A stretch of DNA of 64,000 bases from Delphinus delphis. Its lineage: Eukaryota > Chordata > Mammalia > Artiodactyla > Delphinidae. The stretch lies in the NCBI RefSeq assembly GCF_949987515.2, contig NC_082698.1, forward strand, positions 33,632,070 to 33,696,069. Direction: 5' to 3'. Both the position numbers and the translations under genes were made by a program. The notes below the pieces were generated by a model. It worked only from the letters and a program-made list of their open reading frames with translations. It was not told the DNA's origin and did not search any database. This document shows positions 13,098-25,323 of the stretch, one piece after another (within the stretch, counting starts at the first letter, position 1; each line of letters starts with the position of its first letter).

Positions 13098-13689
13098 CTG
13101 TTGAAAGAAAAACAAAGTTGAAACTGTTGCTGAAATTTTATAAAAAGATATTCTAATCACCTCAAAAATGTAAAAATTAAATTGATTTCACATTTGAATT
13201 AGTAGTTAATACCTGCATTTTAAAGTCTACTGTTATCCCATTATTTTTAAGATTTTAAAAAGAATTAAAATATTTCTGAAGAAAATAATGTGGCAATTTA
13301 CCTGTTTCTTAAATCATGTTATCAGACTTCTAACAAGCAGAGAAAGTATATAAGTGTGTGTCCTGATGATAAGTATCCTGCAGAAGATGCTTAACTCTTT
13401 GCTTCCTTGCAGCCGTAATACAGAGTCAGGTTGGCATGAAAGTTATGGGCCAGCTTCCTGGCTCAGTGTCATCAAATAATTCTACGACTCCCTTCACTTG
13501 CTTGAATGCTAATTTAAGAAAGTATCCACTTCATTCCAAAACTCCTAGAATACCTTACAGCAGCTTTCTGAGCTAATATGAAGCTAATGGTTTGCAGTGT
13601 GCTTCTTGGCTAAAATGCTTTACCAGCCAACATCCATGAGCAAATTCTCAGTCTCCAAAAGGTAAACTCTCCCGAAGATTGTTACCAAA

Positions 13690-15020
13690 AGCCCCCTCTT
13701 TACGCTTCATGAAGCCTAATCTACTTCAATCTTCACATTCATTGCAACTTAGTTTACATCATTGAAAACACCCTCACGAAGGTCACCAATGACCTCACAG
13801 GTGTTAAATCCAATAACTTTTCATGTTACCTGATTCACCTGAACAATCTGACACAATGGGCCTCCTGCTTTTTTTTTCCCCCCTAAATAAACCCCCATGT
13901 TATTTATTTACTTTTGGCCACTCCACGGGGCATGTGGGATCTTAGTTTCCCGACCAGTGATCAAACCCGTGCCCCCTGCATTGGAAAAACAGTGTCTTAA
14001 CCACTGGACCACCAGGGAAGTCTCGCCTCCTGCTTCTTAAAGGATCTCTCCTTCCTTGGAATCCATGACCCACACTGGTTTTCCTTTGTTTCTCTACCTT
14101 CTCTATATCTCCTCCTCTAGCCATCCCTTAACTGCTACTCCTTAGGGTTCTATCCTACACTTTCTTCCCTTCTTACCACACATACTGTCCTTAGAGAATC
14201 TCACCTACTCTCACCATGCAAGTGCCAATATCTCCCAAATCTAAAACTCTAGGCCAAATCTTTCTCCTGAAGTCCAAATCTGTATATCTAACTAACATTT
14301 GAACACCTCCATTTAGCTGTAACATTTGAGACATTCTCAACAGAACCAAAAGTGAAATGATCATCCCTTCTTTCTAAATCTGCTCCTCTTGCATTTCCTA
14401 TCTTAGTGAATGCTACCACCAGCCAAGGCAGAAATGTGGCTATCACACTTGTGCCTCTATCTTCATCATCCCTCATATGCAAGTGATAATCAACTCCTGT
14501 CATTCCTACTTCCTAAATATCTCAAATCATATTCCACAGCCATAACTCCCATTCAGGTCACCAATCTCTCTTGCCAAAATAACTGCAACAATCCCCAAGC
14601 TAGTATCCCAGCCTTACTCTTCTCCAACCCATTCCCCACACACTAGCCAGAGAGATCTTTCTAAAGCACAAATCTGATTATGTTTTTACTGCTTGAAATC
14701 TGGTGGTGACTTATTCGAGCCATCAGGCTAAGCTCCCTAACATGTTTACAAGGCCTATTATAGCCTGCCACTTTCTACTTCATCTTCATTTTTTGATCTT
14801 CGTCTCCTGCACTTCATCAACCTTGTACTTTACACTGCAGAATTACAGCCTTTCTCCATGCTGCTTCTTCTATCTTGAGCAGGGCCAACTTCTGTGAATT
14901 GTAATTTCCTGTTTATTTAATCTATCCCTCACTTGACTACAAGTTCCTTGACAGCAGAGACTGAAAAACTAGCACATAGCACAGTGTCTACTAGATAGCA
15001 GGTGAATGATAAATATATGA
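13690..15020 (+). mobile_element. L2 LINE, plus strand, degraded
   Basis: Recognisable L2 ORF2 remnants ('GGTCACCAATGACCTCACAG' early; 'GAGAGATCTTTCTAAAGCAC' and 'AAATCTGATTATG' later) and a 3' end ('CTACAAGTTCCTTGACAGCA' ... 'TAGCACAGTGTCTACTAGAT'). Interrupted by a SINE. Stops throughout; the plus-strand frames at 14410 and 14703 are relic pieces, not genes. Confidence 0.65.
13871..14024 (-). mobile_element. CHR-type SINE, minus strand, inside the L2
   Basis: 'TTTTGGCCACTCCACGGGGC', 'GACCAGTGATCAAACCCGTG', terminal 'CCACCAGGGAAGTCTC'. Flanking duplication GCCTCCTGCTT at 13860-13870 and 14025-14035. Confidence 0.85.
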
Positions 15021-15774
15021 ATTAACATATGTACTCTTAGGTACCTCCAGCAGAAAGAAACTTACAATAAGCTGGTAGTGAAAACATTTGCAGAGAGCAG
15101 TCTCTCTCCAAAACTGGTAGGTTCAACCTTTCCAAATTTAGGAACTGAATTAGGAGTACTACAAAAATCAACTAAAGAGTTGCTATTCTTTAAAATCACC
15201 TTATAATAATGTAAGAGCTAACTCACCTCCAAGTTATGTTTTACAAAATAATGAAACCAATATTAACTATTTGAAAGATATTTCAACTTTAAGAATTGAT
15301 TTTAATGACATTAAAGACAATATGAACATGTTCTTATTTTAGCCAAAGGATCCTAGTTAAATTAGCAAAGCTATCTGCAAAAAGACAGATGTTAGCATAT
15401 ATGTTCAGTCTTATTCCTTTCTCACTTGTAATTTCTGCTGAAAAGAACTCATGTTATTTGAAAGACAATTTCACATCTTTTTCAATCGTTTTAATTGAAA
15501 ATTATACTTAAAATAGGAAAAAATTAAATATGTAAACACACAACCAAGAGACTATTACTAAATAACTTACGGGATTTCTAAGTTATCACATTTAAATTTT
15601 CCATGTGCCTTTTGCCTTAATGATAGTTCTTTTTAATGATGAATAATACACAAACCAATGAATACAATTCCTAACAAGCTTAATCCTCAGATGCCGTATA
15701 TTTTGGAAGTACCCTACAAGCAAAGTCAAATATCCTTTTAGAATAGTTTAGTGTAATTAGAAGAGACATTAGAG

Positions 15775-15910
15775 ATTATTTAGTTCAACCTCCTTATTTG
15801 ACAGATGAGGCAAAATGCCCAAATAGGGTAAGTCACTTGCCCATAATAAGCCACAGACAGAGCTGGCACATGAATCCAGACCAAATCCAGCGCTCTTTTT
15901 GCAGATGCTA
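15775..15910 (-). repeat. MIR fragment
   Basis: 'GACAGATGAGGCAAAATGCC', 'GTAAGTCACTTGCCCATAAT', 'AGAGCTGGCACATGAATCC': typical reverse-complement MIR core. Confidence 0.7.
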
Positions 15911-16012
15911 TATCCTGAACACATTTATTACCAGTAACTAAAACAAAGCAAAGCCAAGCTGTGAGACAGAGAATATTCTCATAATATTTCTTTTTTAAAA
16001 AATACATTTATT

Positions 16013-16218
16013 GGGCTTCCCTGGTGGCACAGTGGTTGAGAGTCTGCCTGCCGATGCAGGGGACACGGGTTCGTGCCCCGGTCCAGGAAGATCCTACATG
16101 CCCTGGAGCGGCCGGGCCCGTGAGCCATGGCCTCTGAGCCTGCGTGTCCGGAGCCTGTGCTCCGCAACGGGAGAGGCCACAACAGTGAGAGGCCCGCGTA
16201 CTGCAAAAAACCCCCACA
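16013..16218 (+). mobile_element. CHR-2-like SINE, plus strand, in the host SINE tail
   Basis: Standard head (GGGCTTCCCTGGTGGCACAG) and terminal GAGAGGCCCGCGTACTGC plus A-run. Short duplication ACATTTATT at 16004-16012 and 16219-16227. Confidence 0.9.
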
Positions 16219-16494
16219 ACATTTATTTATTTGTTTGTTTGTCTATGTATTTATTTTTGGCTGCATTGGGTCTTCATTGCTGCATGCGGGCTTTCTCTAG
16301 TTGCGGTGAGCGGGGGCTACTCTTCGTTGCAGTGCGCATGTTTCTCATTGCCGTGGCTTCCCTTGTTGTGGAGCATGGGCTCTAGGCACGCGGGCTTCAG
16401 TAGTTGTGGCCTGCGGGCTTAGGTGCTCTGTGGCATGTGGTATCTTCCTGGACCAGGGATTGAACCCGTGTCCCCTGCATTGGCAGGCGGATTC

Positions 16495-16867
16495 CTTTTT
16501 TTTTTTTTTTTTTAGTATTTATTTATTTAATTTTTAGCTGCGTCGGGTCTTAGATGTGGCATGTAGGATCTTCGCTAAGGCATGCAGGCTCTTCATTGCA
16601 GCGTGTGGGCTTCTCTCTAGTTGTGGTGTGCAGGTTTTCTCCTCTCTAGTTGTAGTGCACAGGCTCCAGGGTGCGTGGGCTCTGTAGCTGTGGCGCGTGT
16701 GTTCCAGAGCACGCAGCTCTAGTTGAGGCGCACAAGCTCAGTAGCTGTGGCAGGCAGGCTTAGTTGCCCCGTGGCATGTGGGATCTTAGTTCCCTGACCA
16801 GGGATCGAACCCTCATCCCCTGCATTATAAGGTGGATTCTTTACCACTGGACCACCAGGGAAGTCCC
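16495..16867 (-). mobile_element. Long CHR-type SINE, minus strand, in the host SINE body
   Basis: Begins with an 18-nt T-run and ends CCACCAGGGAAGTCCC. Target duplication GGCAGGCGGATTC (16482-16494) and GGCAGGCAGATTC (16868-16880) cut from the host SINE. Confidence 0.9.
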
Positions 16868-16965
16868 GGCAGGCAGATTCTTAACCACTGCGCCACGAGG
16901 GAAGTCCCTCGTAATATTTCTTGACAGGGAAACTTTGATTGGGGTTTCAAAAATACAGAACTAGA

Positions 16966-17173
16966 GGGCTTCCCTGGTGGCGCAGTGGTTGAGAGTCTGC
17001 CTGCCGATGCAGGGGACACAGGTTCGTGCCCCAGTCTGGGAAGATCCCACATGCCGCAGAGCGGCTGGGCCCGTGAGCCATGGCTGCTGAGCCTGCACAT
17101 CCGGAGCTTGTGCTCCGCAACGGGAGAGGCCACAACAGTGAGAGGCCCGCGTACCACACACACACACAAAAAC
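16966..17173 (+). mobile_element. CHR-2-like SINE, plus strand
   Basis: Complete element with a (CA)n-type tail in place of a pure A-tail. Perfect duplication CAGAACTAGA at 16956-16965 and 17174-17183. Confidence 0.92.
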
Positions 17174-17767
17174 CAGAACTAGAATAATTATTCTGGTCTT
17201 TTGTGTGTATTAGAATACAATTAGGTATATGCAATGGCAGTGTTAGCTATAATCTAAAAGCTATGCATTAAATTACTTGGTCCTGTATTTAGTGACTATT
17301 ACACGTAATATGCTTAGTTTATGTATATACAAATGTAACATAAAAATTTACAGTCACAATTCACACAACTCATTCAGAATTCACTCTTGTTCATTATTAA
17401 GGGATAAAAATGTAGAAAAGGACTAAATTATAAAGTGTTGAAAAAATAAAAAAGATTAAGGGAAAAAAATCAAAAATGAAGAGAATGAAAAAGGTGATAA
17501 TAACAGGAAATATGATATCCTTTTCTCATAAGATCTAATTCTACCCAGGGATACTGGATTGGTACAAGTGTGTTTCTGTGTGCATGCACGCATATGGGCA
17601 ATCAGGTGTATTTCCAGAATACTCTACGTGCTGGTCTATTTCCTTTCTCTAGCCTGTCTTTTGTTCAGACATCTTGACTCCAAAAATAGACATTCTTACT
17701 TCAGGAAAAAATCTACAGGTAGCTATTGCCTTCATACACCTCTTACTTAACCAAGATAAACTTTTTT

Positions 17768-18118
17768 TTAAAAAATAAATTTATTTATTTTATTTTTGGC
17801 TGCGTTCAGTCTTCGTTGCTGCGTGCAGGCTTTCTCTACTTGCAGTGAGCAGGGGTTACTCTTAGTTGTGGTGCGTGGGCTTCTTATTGCGGTGGCTTCT
17901 CTTGTTACAGAGCACAGGCTCCCAGTGCATGGGCTTCAGTAGTTGCGGCGCATAGGCTCAGTAGTTGTGGATCGTGGGCTCTAGAGTGCAGGCTCAGTAG
18001 TTGTGGTGCATGGGCTTAGTTGCTCCACGGCATTTGGGACCTTCCCAGACCAGGGATCAAATCCGTGTCCCCTGCATTGGCAAGCGGATTCTGAACCACT
18101 GCACCACCAGGGAAGTCC
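17768..18118 (-). mobile_element. Long CHR-type SINE, minus strand
   Basis: 'TTTTGGCTGCGTTCAGTCTT' near the tail, terminal CCACCAGGGAAGTCCC. Duplication CCAAGATAAACTTTTT begins at 17751 and again at 18119. Confidence 0.92.
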
Positions 18119-18135
18119 CCAAGATAAACTTTTTA

Positions 18136-19500
18136 TACAAATATATTTCTAGAAAAAAAGCCACAAAATAAGATCTTCCACAGTGATGGAAATTTCAAAG
18201 AAATTCTCTCTTTCCTTACAATATTCTCTTATTCCTATAATCTACTCAACATTTAGTATATCTAATTTGGAATCCACCCAATGATAGTAACACCTGCCCT
18301 GGGAATCCACCTAATATTTGGGACAAGGGCTCCTAGTAGCCCCAAGAAAGTCCTTTCTTAAGCTCACCAAAACAGTAGTAGTAGTAGTAACATAATCTTT
18401 AAAAGTTAACAAAACATAATTAATTTTCTCAAATAACACAACAATAACAAGAAAGGCCTCAAAAGAAGCTATTCTCACTTACAATATCAGATTAATATAA
18501 TGTAGCAATAAAAATGATTAATTTATTTTTAAGAAAATTCTTGAATTAAATACTAGCTTGTACCTTTTCAATGTCTGGATCTTGAAAGGGAAATTTACTG
18601 ATGACTGTTTTATATTCTTCTTCATTAACAATAGGGATGGGACTATAATTATCTTCTTCAAAAATGTCCCTGTTAAGAAAGAAGACAGAATTGAAATTTA
18701 ATATTAGAAAACATATCAATAGAGTGCTATAGGACAATACTTTTAAAAAACACCAACTATTATAAAATCATTTTTTGTGTGTCAGTTAAAGTTCTAAACA
18801 GGAAAACAGTGCCTAATCACTTAGAATTCTGAAATTCAATAGCAAGTAAGTCTGTCCCTCAAAATTAATGTGCAGTCTCTTCTTTCCACTTGTTTATTTT
18901 ACATCCTCTCAGCACTTTAGTTTTTATTTTCTAGTCTAGAACAATTCTCAACATGATATAGTCTGAATGAACTCATTACAACTAAAAATGAGGTGAAGAG
19001 TATCCCAGACACACTTCTTGATAGGAATAACTCTCAAGTTGTATGTTTTTTGTCTTCTCTTTCCAACTAGACCATCAGCTCCTTGAAGATAAAAACAATG
19101 TCTTCCGTTTGTTTGTCTCTCATAATGTTGCACTTAGAAAAGGACCTTTTATACTTAGTAAGTCAGACACATTTACTACTCACCAAATAGGCAAAGTCAT
19201 ATGACGAGTTTTAGCCATTGGACTGTGAATACAAGTTACATGTGTTGCTTTAAGTCTAAAGCATTTATGAACTAACTGTGCAACCCTTAGTCCCACAGTG
19301 ATAGGGGAGACCACCATGTTGAGAAAGTAGAATTACAGATGTCAAAAGCTCAAATCTTGGACTACTAGACCCACTATGGACTTCTGTGCAAGTGAGAAAT
19401 AAAATGCCAGTGTTCATCCAATGAGATTTTGGGCATTTTTGTTATCGTAGCATAACTCAGCCTGTCCTAATATATCTACTGTCCAATCAACTTGCTTTTA
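18136..19500. other. Introns 14/13 around exon 14, mostly unique
   Basis: Apart from exon 14, AT-rich unique DNA. A short (AGT)n run lies at about 18374-18389. No other feature seen. Confidence 0.45.
18564..18669 (-). CDS. EXOC6: EXOC6 coding exon 14
   Basis: 106 nt. G completes Arg436, then 35 codons (about residues 437-471) starting DIFEEDNYSPIPIVNEEEYK and ending FQDPDIEK. Acceptor CTTAACAG|G. Donor AAG|GTACAA is weak (C, A, A at +4 to +6). The FEEDNYSPIP stretch distinguishes EXOC6 from EXOC6B. Confidence 0.96.
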
Positions 19501-20480
19501 ATCAATAATTCAGTTTGATTTTTATGTACTGAGCACCTATTGTGTGCTAGTCTGGGCTAACTCTGATGAAAACTCCCTACCCTCATGAAAATAAAAGCAA
19601 GATCACTGTTCTCAAGCCTAACAGGAGAGATAGATATGCAAACAAATTATAATGTTTATAATGATGTGTTATACGTACAATAAAAGAGGCGCAAGTTTCA
19701 GAAATAGGACAAAGGAGGAAGTGATTAACTTTATCAGAGTAGGTGGGGGACATCTCATGAAAAGTTTTACAGAGAAGCTACGGGCTCTGTAGGGTCTTCA
19801 AAGATGAAAAGAAACACTTCTAATGAGATTATGGGAGAACAGCATTTCAGAAAGATGGAACATAACATGCAAAAACATAAGGGGAGAAAAAGTATGAGTG
19901 TGGGGAGGGGTTGAGTAAAACCACAAGTAGTGCAGTACTACTGGAGTAAAAAGTATTCAAGGGACATGGTTTAAAATGAGCCTGGGCAGATGGACAAACT
20001 GAGGCACCCAGATTTTATCCTGTAGGCAGTGGAATACCATAGCAGGTTTTAGGCAGAGGAATGTCATAGGAAGACTTTCACAGAGTGGAGGAAAAACTAG
20101 GAAAAGGACAATAATGAACAGAGAAAGGCCAGTTAGAAAGACTGAATAATCCAAATAAAAAGTGACGAGAATTTGAATTAAAGCTGTATTTGTGTAGGAA
20201 GAGAGGAAGTGGCAGAAACAAGAGTTTTTAAGAAGTAAAATACATGGGATTTAGAAACTCAATGAGGATTATGAGGGAAAGTATTATATAATCCTGATGA
20301 ATCCGTGGTTTCTAGACAGGGCAAATGATGTGTACCTTACCTCATCAGAGACATTTGCTGAGGCAAGGAACATAAGAGAAGGATATGGTTTGGGCAGTGG
20401 ATGATGAATACCTAATTGATAAATGGCTCTGGCATCTTAATGAGAGGCTGGAAATAAAGTCATATGCTTGTAAATCACTG
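19500..20480 (-). mobile_element. L2 LINE 3' part, minus strand
   Basis: Matches the reverse complement of an L2 3' region: 'GAGCACCTATTGTGTGCTAG', 'CCCTACCCTCATGAAAATAA', 'GGGCTCTGTAGGGTCTTCA', 'AGATTTTATCCTGTAGGCAG', 'AGGTTTTAGGCAGAGGAATG'. Degraded, in intron 13. Confidence 0.7.
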
Positions 20481-21924
20481 AGGTGCACAAGGTAGTTAAA
20501 ATACGACTCTGTTTGGAGCTAGGCAATCAAGAATATAAATAAAACACTAGTGCTCTCAATATAGGTGGAGAGAACCACACATGGATAAACAAAGTATGAC
20601 AGCAGTCAGATCATAAATTCTATCATGGATGTCATCAAGTTTTAAGTATTCAGTACTGATAACTTACTTTTTCCCCATTTAATTGTTAGGTTGTCAATTC
20701 ACTACTTGTACAGTCTTTGAAGATACAGATCAAGGACAAAAAATGCTTAAAATCTGCTACTTCTTAAAAATCTAAGCAAAAAGCATGACCTAGAACAGTA
20801 CTGAAAGTAGAAGTCAAAATATATTTCGTAATTACAATTGACATGCTATCATTTGCTCTCATCCATGATGATAATGGAGGATAATGTTAATCCTATCTCT
20901 TTTTGAAAGAACCCATTAGCTTTTCAGAGAGAAAACAATACCTCACAGTTTCCCCAATCTTGAGGAACAATCTCACTACTAGAAGTCTTAAGATAGATAA
21001 GAGAGAATAGCTGGTTCAATACAAATCTATCAGCAACTGTAAAAACTTAAACACTCTTCTGAAAAGGGTAAGTTAATAACAGAAATCCTATAAGTAAAGA
21101 TTTTTATATACAAATATATATAAATAAAGATATATCACATTAGATCATGGCATATATATTATATATTACCATCCCTATCAATAAGCACTGCCTCTATTTC
21201 TAAAATACTAAATATCAAAAATTGTTAATATTTATACATGACTCATCTAAGACTGTCAATTATTCATTTGGGACAACATCCTGACAAGGTCACTCCTATG
21301 GAATGTTAATATAAAAAGCTTAAATAAGGATTGATTTAGTTCATCTTAATAGAAGTGTATAACCTTGTAAACCACTTCGGTATTTTAAAAGATTTCTATC
21401 ACAGTATTCAGAAGGTCAGCCCTCCATAGGTTTTGAAAACTGATGGGGTAAATGCCAAGCTAGTGTTAAATCATTTAACATATTTTCTATTTTAATAACA
21501 TCAACTATTATTGCCACATTGTTTCTATCATATTTTGGCTAACCTAGATGTAAGCTCTCAAGATTGACTTTTTGTTGAAACAAAGAAAAAAAGAAAGGAA
21601 GGAAGGGAGAAAGGCAGAAAGGGAGAGAAAAGTTTTTTTAGAATTTAAAAAGGAGGGAGTTGATACTTCTTTTCATGGCAATACAAAATTATATAGTTAT
21701 TAAAATACTTTGTGCCCTGAAGGCAAGTGGTTAAAGTGAAAATAACTGTCCTAATTAGATACTTTAAGATTTTTAATTTAACAATTATGTTGTTTGTAAA
21801 AATAGCACTTTCCCCAAACAAAATTTATAAGCCATAAATTTTTGTCTCTAGTACTAAATACCACTGAATATTTACAGCCTCACATCTGGGGAAAAAAACT
21901 ACAGAGATTAGGACTAAAAGTAGA
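20481..21924. other. Intron 13 stretch, unique, with a purine-rich tract
   Basis: No repeat family recognised. A purine-rich tract (GAAA/GGAAGG units) sits at about 21580-21632, and TA-rich DNA at about 21105-21170. Confidence 0.45.
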
Positions 21925-22590
21925 ACAATTCAAAATTGATTATAAGTGGTACAGTCACTGTGGAAAGCAGTATGGAGGTCTTCAAAATATTTAACATATA
22001 TTAACCATACAATCCAGAAATTCCACTTCTGGGTATATGCCCCAAAGAACTGAAAACAGGGACCCAAACAGATAACTGTTCGCCAAGGTTCATAGTGGCA
22101 CCATCCACAATTGCTAAAAGGTGAAAACAACCCAAATATCCGTAAGTGGATGAATGGATAAATAAAATGTGATATACATAATGAAATATTATTTAGCCTT
22201 AAAAAGGAATGAAATTTTGACACATACTACAATATAGATGAAGCTTGAAGACATTATGCTAAGTGAAATAATCCAGACACACAAAAAACAGACAAATCCA
22301 GACACAAAAACCAAACATTGTATGATTCTACTTATATGAAGTATCTAGAGTAGTCGAATTCATAGAGACAAAGCAGAATGGTGATTGCCAGGGACTAGAA
22401 GAAGAGAATGGGGGTTACTGTTTAACTGGTACAGAGTTTCAGCTTAGGAAGATAAAAAAGTTCTGGAGATGGATAGTGGTGATGGTTGCAACAATGTGAA
22501 TATACTTAATGCCACTGAACTGTACATTCATAAAAGGTTAAAATTGTAAGTATTATGTTATATATATTTTACCACAATAAAAAATATTAT
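21925..22590 (+). mobile_element. L1 3' end (L1M type), plus strand
   Basis: Contains degraded C-terminal L1 ORF2 ('GTATGGAGGTCTTCAAAATA', 'CTTCTGGGTATATGCCCCAA') and the 3' UTR typical of older L1 ('AGAATGGTGATTGCCAGGGA', 'GAACTGTACATTCATAAAAG'), ending in an A-rich tail. Antisense to EXOC6, ending about 90 nt from the exon 13 donor. Confidence 0.85.
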
Positions 22591-22680
22591 AAGCATTTTT
22601 TATTGCTAAATGCAAAAACCAATTACTTTAGCATCTGACAAACTTTTTCATTACATTAAGGCACCATGGCTTAGACTAAC

Positions 22681-22778
22681 CTGAAAACTCCAGCCCATTT
22701 TTTAAGCAGTGTTTCATTGTATTGATCTCGTATTTCAAATAAAAGGTCAAAAAGTCGGTTCACTGGAAAACCATAACC
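22681..22778 (-). CDS. EXOC6: EXOC6 coding exon 13
   Basis: 98 nt: 32 codons (about residues 404-435) starting GYGFPVNRLFDLLFEIRDQY and ending KKWAGVF, plus AG of the next Arg codon. Acceptor GTTTTAG|GGT, donor TTCAG|GTTAGT (T at +3). It leads into the C-terminal Sec15 helical domain, where Rab GTPase contacts lie in the fly protein. Confidence 0.96.
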
Positions 22779-23479
22779 CTAAAACACACACAAAAAAGCA
22801 GATAAACCAGTAAAATAAATAAAGATAATCACTTTTTAAAGTTCAGAATACTAGAGAACTGTTTGAAGTGATCACTGTATCACATTGTATGCCATCCTAA
22901 CAGTATGAAAAAAAGATATCCTTTTGACTTTCTACTAAGTTGTACTAGGTAAAAAAGAGTCTAGAAAGAGTTTTATGAACTGGAATACTTTTTCTATTTC
23001 TTCTCTCTCTTTTTTGTCTGGATTACACTGTTAACCTTAAAAAGTATTAGAAGTCAGAATTGGAGAAAAAGTTCAAGATTAGTGATCTATACATCTGTGT
23101 CTTGGGAAGTTGCCTCTAAATAAGACACAAGAAGAAAAGAGAATACATTCTGTCCGAAACATGATGGTTTCCTTTTGTACCTTCAATTTAACACTGACTT
23201 TGTTGTACAGGGAAAAGTTATCAAATGTAACACTCCAAAACTTTATTCCTTTGCAACTCCAAATCCATTTGAAATGCTACCCATATCAGGACCTAACATT
23301 TCTGCTCGCCTCAAAGTTGTCCCTATTCCCCTTCAAGGCTTACGTCTTCATCTTTGGTCTTGATCCTATCTCCTCCTGCAGGAACTGCTCCATGGATTAT
23401 CTACTCACTCTGCTGTGTCTTTAACTTCCACTAGCTCCTTTCTCTTCACTAAATAAACATGCTAAATTGCCTCCCATCT
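22779..23479. other. Intron 12, beginning
   Basis: AT-rich intronic DNA after exon 13 (higher coordinates). No clear feature; an L2 begins near 23480. Confidence 0.4.
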
Positions 23480-24738
23480 TTAAACCAAGAACAACTAAAG
23501 AAAACAAAAAAGCCTTCCCTCAGTTTCCTATGTCACTCCTTCCATAGCCAAACCTACTACAATCTAACTCTCTCACTCCTATTCCTTTATTGAAACTGCT
23601 CTTAGCAATGTCACAGAGAATCTCCTGAATATAAAATTCCATGATCTCTCACTCCATCTTACCTCTGTTTCTTGAAACTCTTCTGTTTTGAATTCTGTAA
23701 CACCACTCTCTCTCCTTGTTCTCCTTTTATCTATGAGTAGTCCTTCTGGATTCCTCTTTTCTTCTATCTCTATCCTTCAATCTTTTCTTCTAGCTCTCTA
23801 GGGCAATTTCAAGTTGATTGACTTCAAACACTACTTACTCTGATTATTCTCAATCTGTATCTCTAGCTAGACCTCTATAAATTCTAAATATTTAATTCCA
23901 ACAGCAATTAGACATCTCTAGTCAGTCTGCCAACAGGCACATTAACTTATCTCTTCCCTTTCAGACTAAACCACGTGTTCTTCCTATTTCTTATCCCTGT
24001 TAATAGTTCTATCATCAATCCAATTTATCAGGAAAGAAACCTGAAAGTCATCTAAATGCCCTCAAAACAAACACATCTAATCAGTCATCAAATTCTTTTG
24101 ATTTTACCTCCCTTACAAATCTCATTCAAACCTATCATTCTCTATCATTTACTACCTTTCTTTCTTCCAGAAATCTTCCCAGTATCACTGTTTTACTTCA
24201 GGTCCTTAACATCTCTTGCCTAGACCACTGTAAGAGCTTCCTAAACTGAAATTCCAACCATCCTGTCTCTTTCAACTCAATCTATTGCCCAACTCTTAAA
24301 ATTATCATCTGAAAGTGCACATCTGATCATGCCATTTCCCTATAGAAAGCTTACTAAAGCCTCACAAGACATGCCACAATCTGGCTCAAACTACCTTATC
24401 AGTTTCATTACCACTCTCTGCCCTTCTTTGCTTACACTCAAACACTACAGTTTCTAACACCATTAAGCTGCTCAACCAGTCTCATGCTCACCATACCATA
24501 CCTCTACCTGTAATTAACACATGCTATCTTGTCTGCCATTAATGCCTCTTCCTTCATATCTACTTGCTGAACTCACATTTCCTTCAAAATCCAGCTCACA
24601 TTTCAACTTTCTGTGTAGCCTTTCCCAACTCCTGGAATCAAAGTTATCATTCTATCTTCTATGAGCCCAAAGCTCTTTAACATATTACTAAATTAGCATG
24701 TCTTATTATACATCTTATTTGTTTACAACTAAAGTGTG

Positions 24739-24771
<33 letters not shown>

Positions 24772-25100
24772 GGTACGCGGGCCTCTCACTGTTGTGGCCT
24801 CTCCCATTGGGGAGCACAGGCTCCGGACGCGCAGGCTCAGCGGCCATGGCTCACGGGCCCAGCCACTTCGCGGCATGTGGGATCTTCCCGGACTGAGGCA
24901 CGAACCCGTGTCCCCTGCATCGGCAGGCGAACTCTCAACCACTGCGCCACCAGGGAAGCCCATAAAGTGTGAATTTCTTGAAGCCAAGAATCTTCATGTC
25001 CCTACTGTTCTACTGATTTTTATATCTATAATTGTATATATCATCTAGCTGCTAGCACATAGTGGGTGCTCAAAAAAATGTTAATGAACGAATCAATAAA
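23480..25100 (+). mobile_element. L2 LINE, plus strand, degraded
   Basis: Long C/T-rich L2-like stretch with ORF2 remnants ('AGCAATGTCACAGAGAATCT', 'TTGCCTAGACCACTGTAAGA', 'GCACATCTGATCATGCCATT') and the 3' end ('GCTAGCACATAGTGGGTGCT'). Split by a SINE at 24744-24962. Confidence 0.7.
24744..24962 (-). mobile_element. CHR-2-like SINE, minus strand
   Basis: Starts with a long T-run, 'GCGGTACGCGGGCCTCTCAC', ends CCACCAGGGAAGCCCA. Perfect duplication TAAAGTGTGAATTT at 24730-24743 and 24963-24976. Confidence 0.93.
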
Positions 25101-25323
25101 TGCTTGCTTTTTATTTGCTTAATAGGCAGTAAGCAGAACTATGAACATGCTGGTGTTTTTTATTTTTAATTTATTGTTTAGTCAGCTTTCTTTTAAATGG
25201 TGAAATAATTACATTTTTAAAAGAAAAAAAATTCCTTAAGTTGGCAAAGTGCCAATTTTAAAAGCTAAATATTGTGCAATATTCTTTAATTAGTTAAAGG
25301 TTAATTAGAAAAGACCCTCCTCA

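Larger units (their letters stand above)
15993..16907 (-). mobile_element. Long CHR-type SINE (-), host of two later SINEs
   Basis: The parts at 15993-16012, 16220-16494 and 16868-16907 form one minus-strand SINE once two insertions are removed. The whole block is bounded by CTCATAATATTTCTT (15978-15992) and CTCGTAATATTTCTT (16908-16922), one mismatch, so this element arrived first. Its T-tail was hit by a plus-strand SINE at 16013 and its body by a minus-strand SINE at 16495. Confidence 0.88.

Noticed and set aside
14410..14897. Possible small secreted or membrane protein genes on the plus strand
   Set aside because: The text matches L2 relic sequence, and other L2 copies in the window give similar Leu/Ser/Pro-rich frames.
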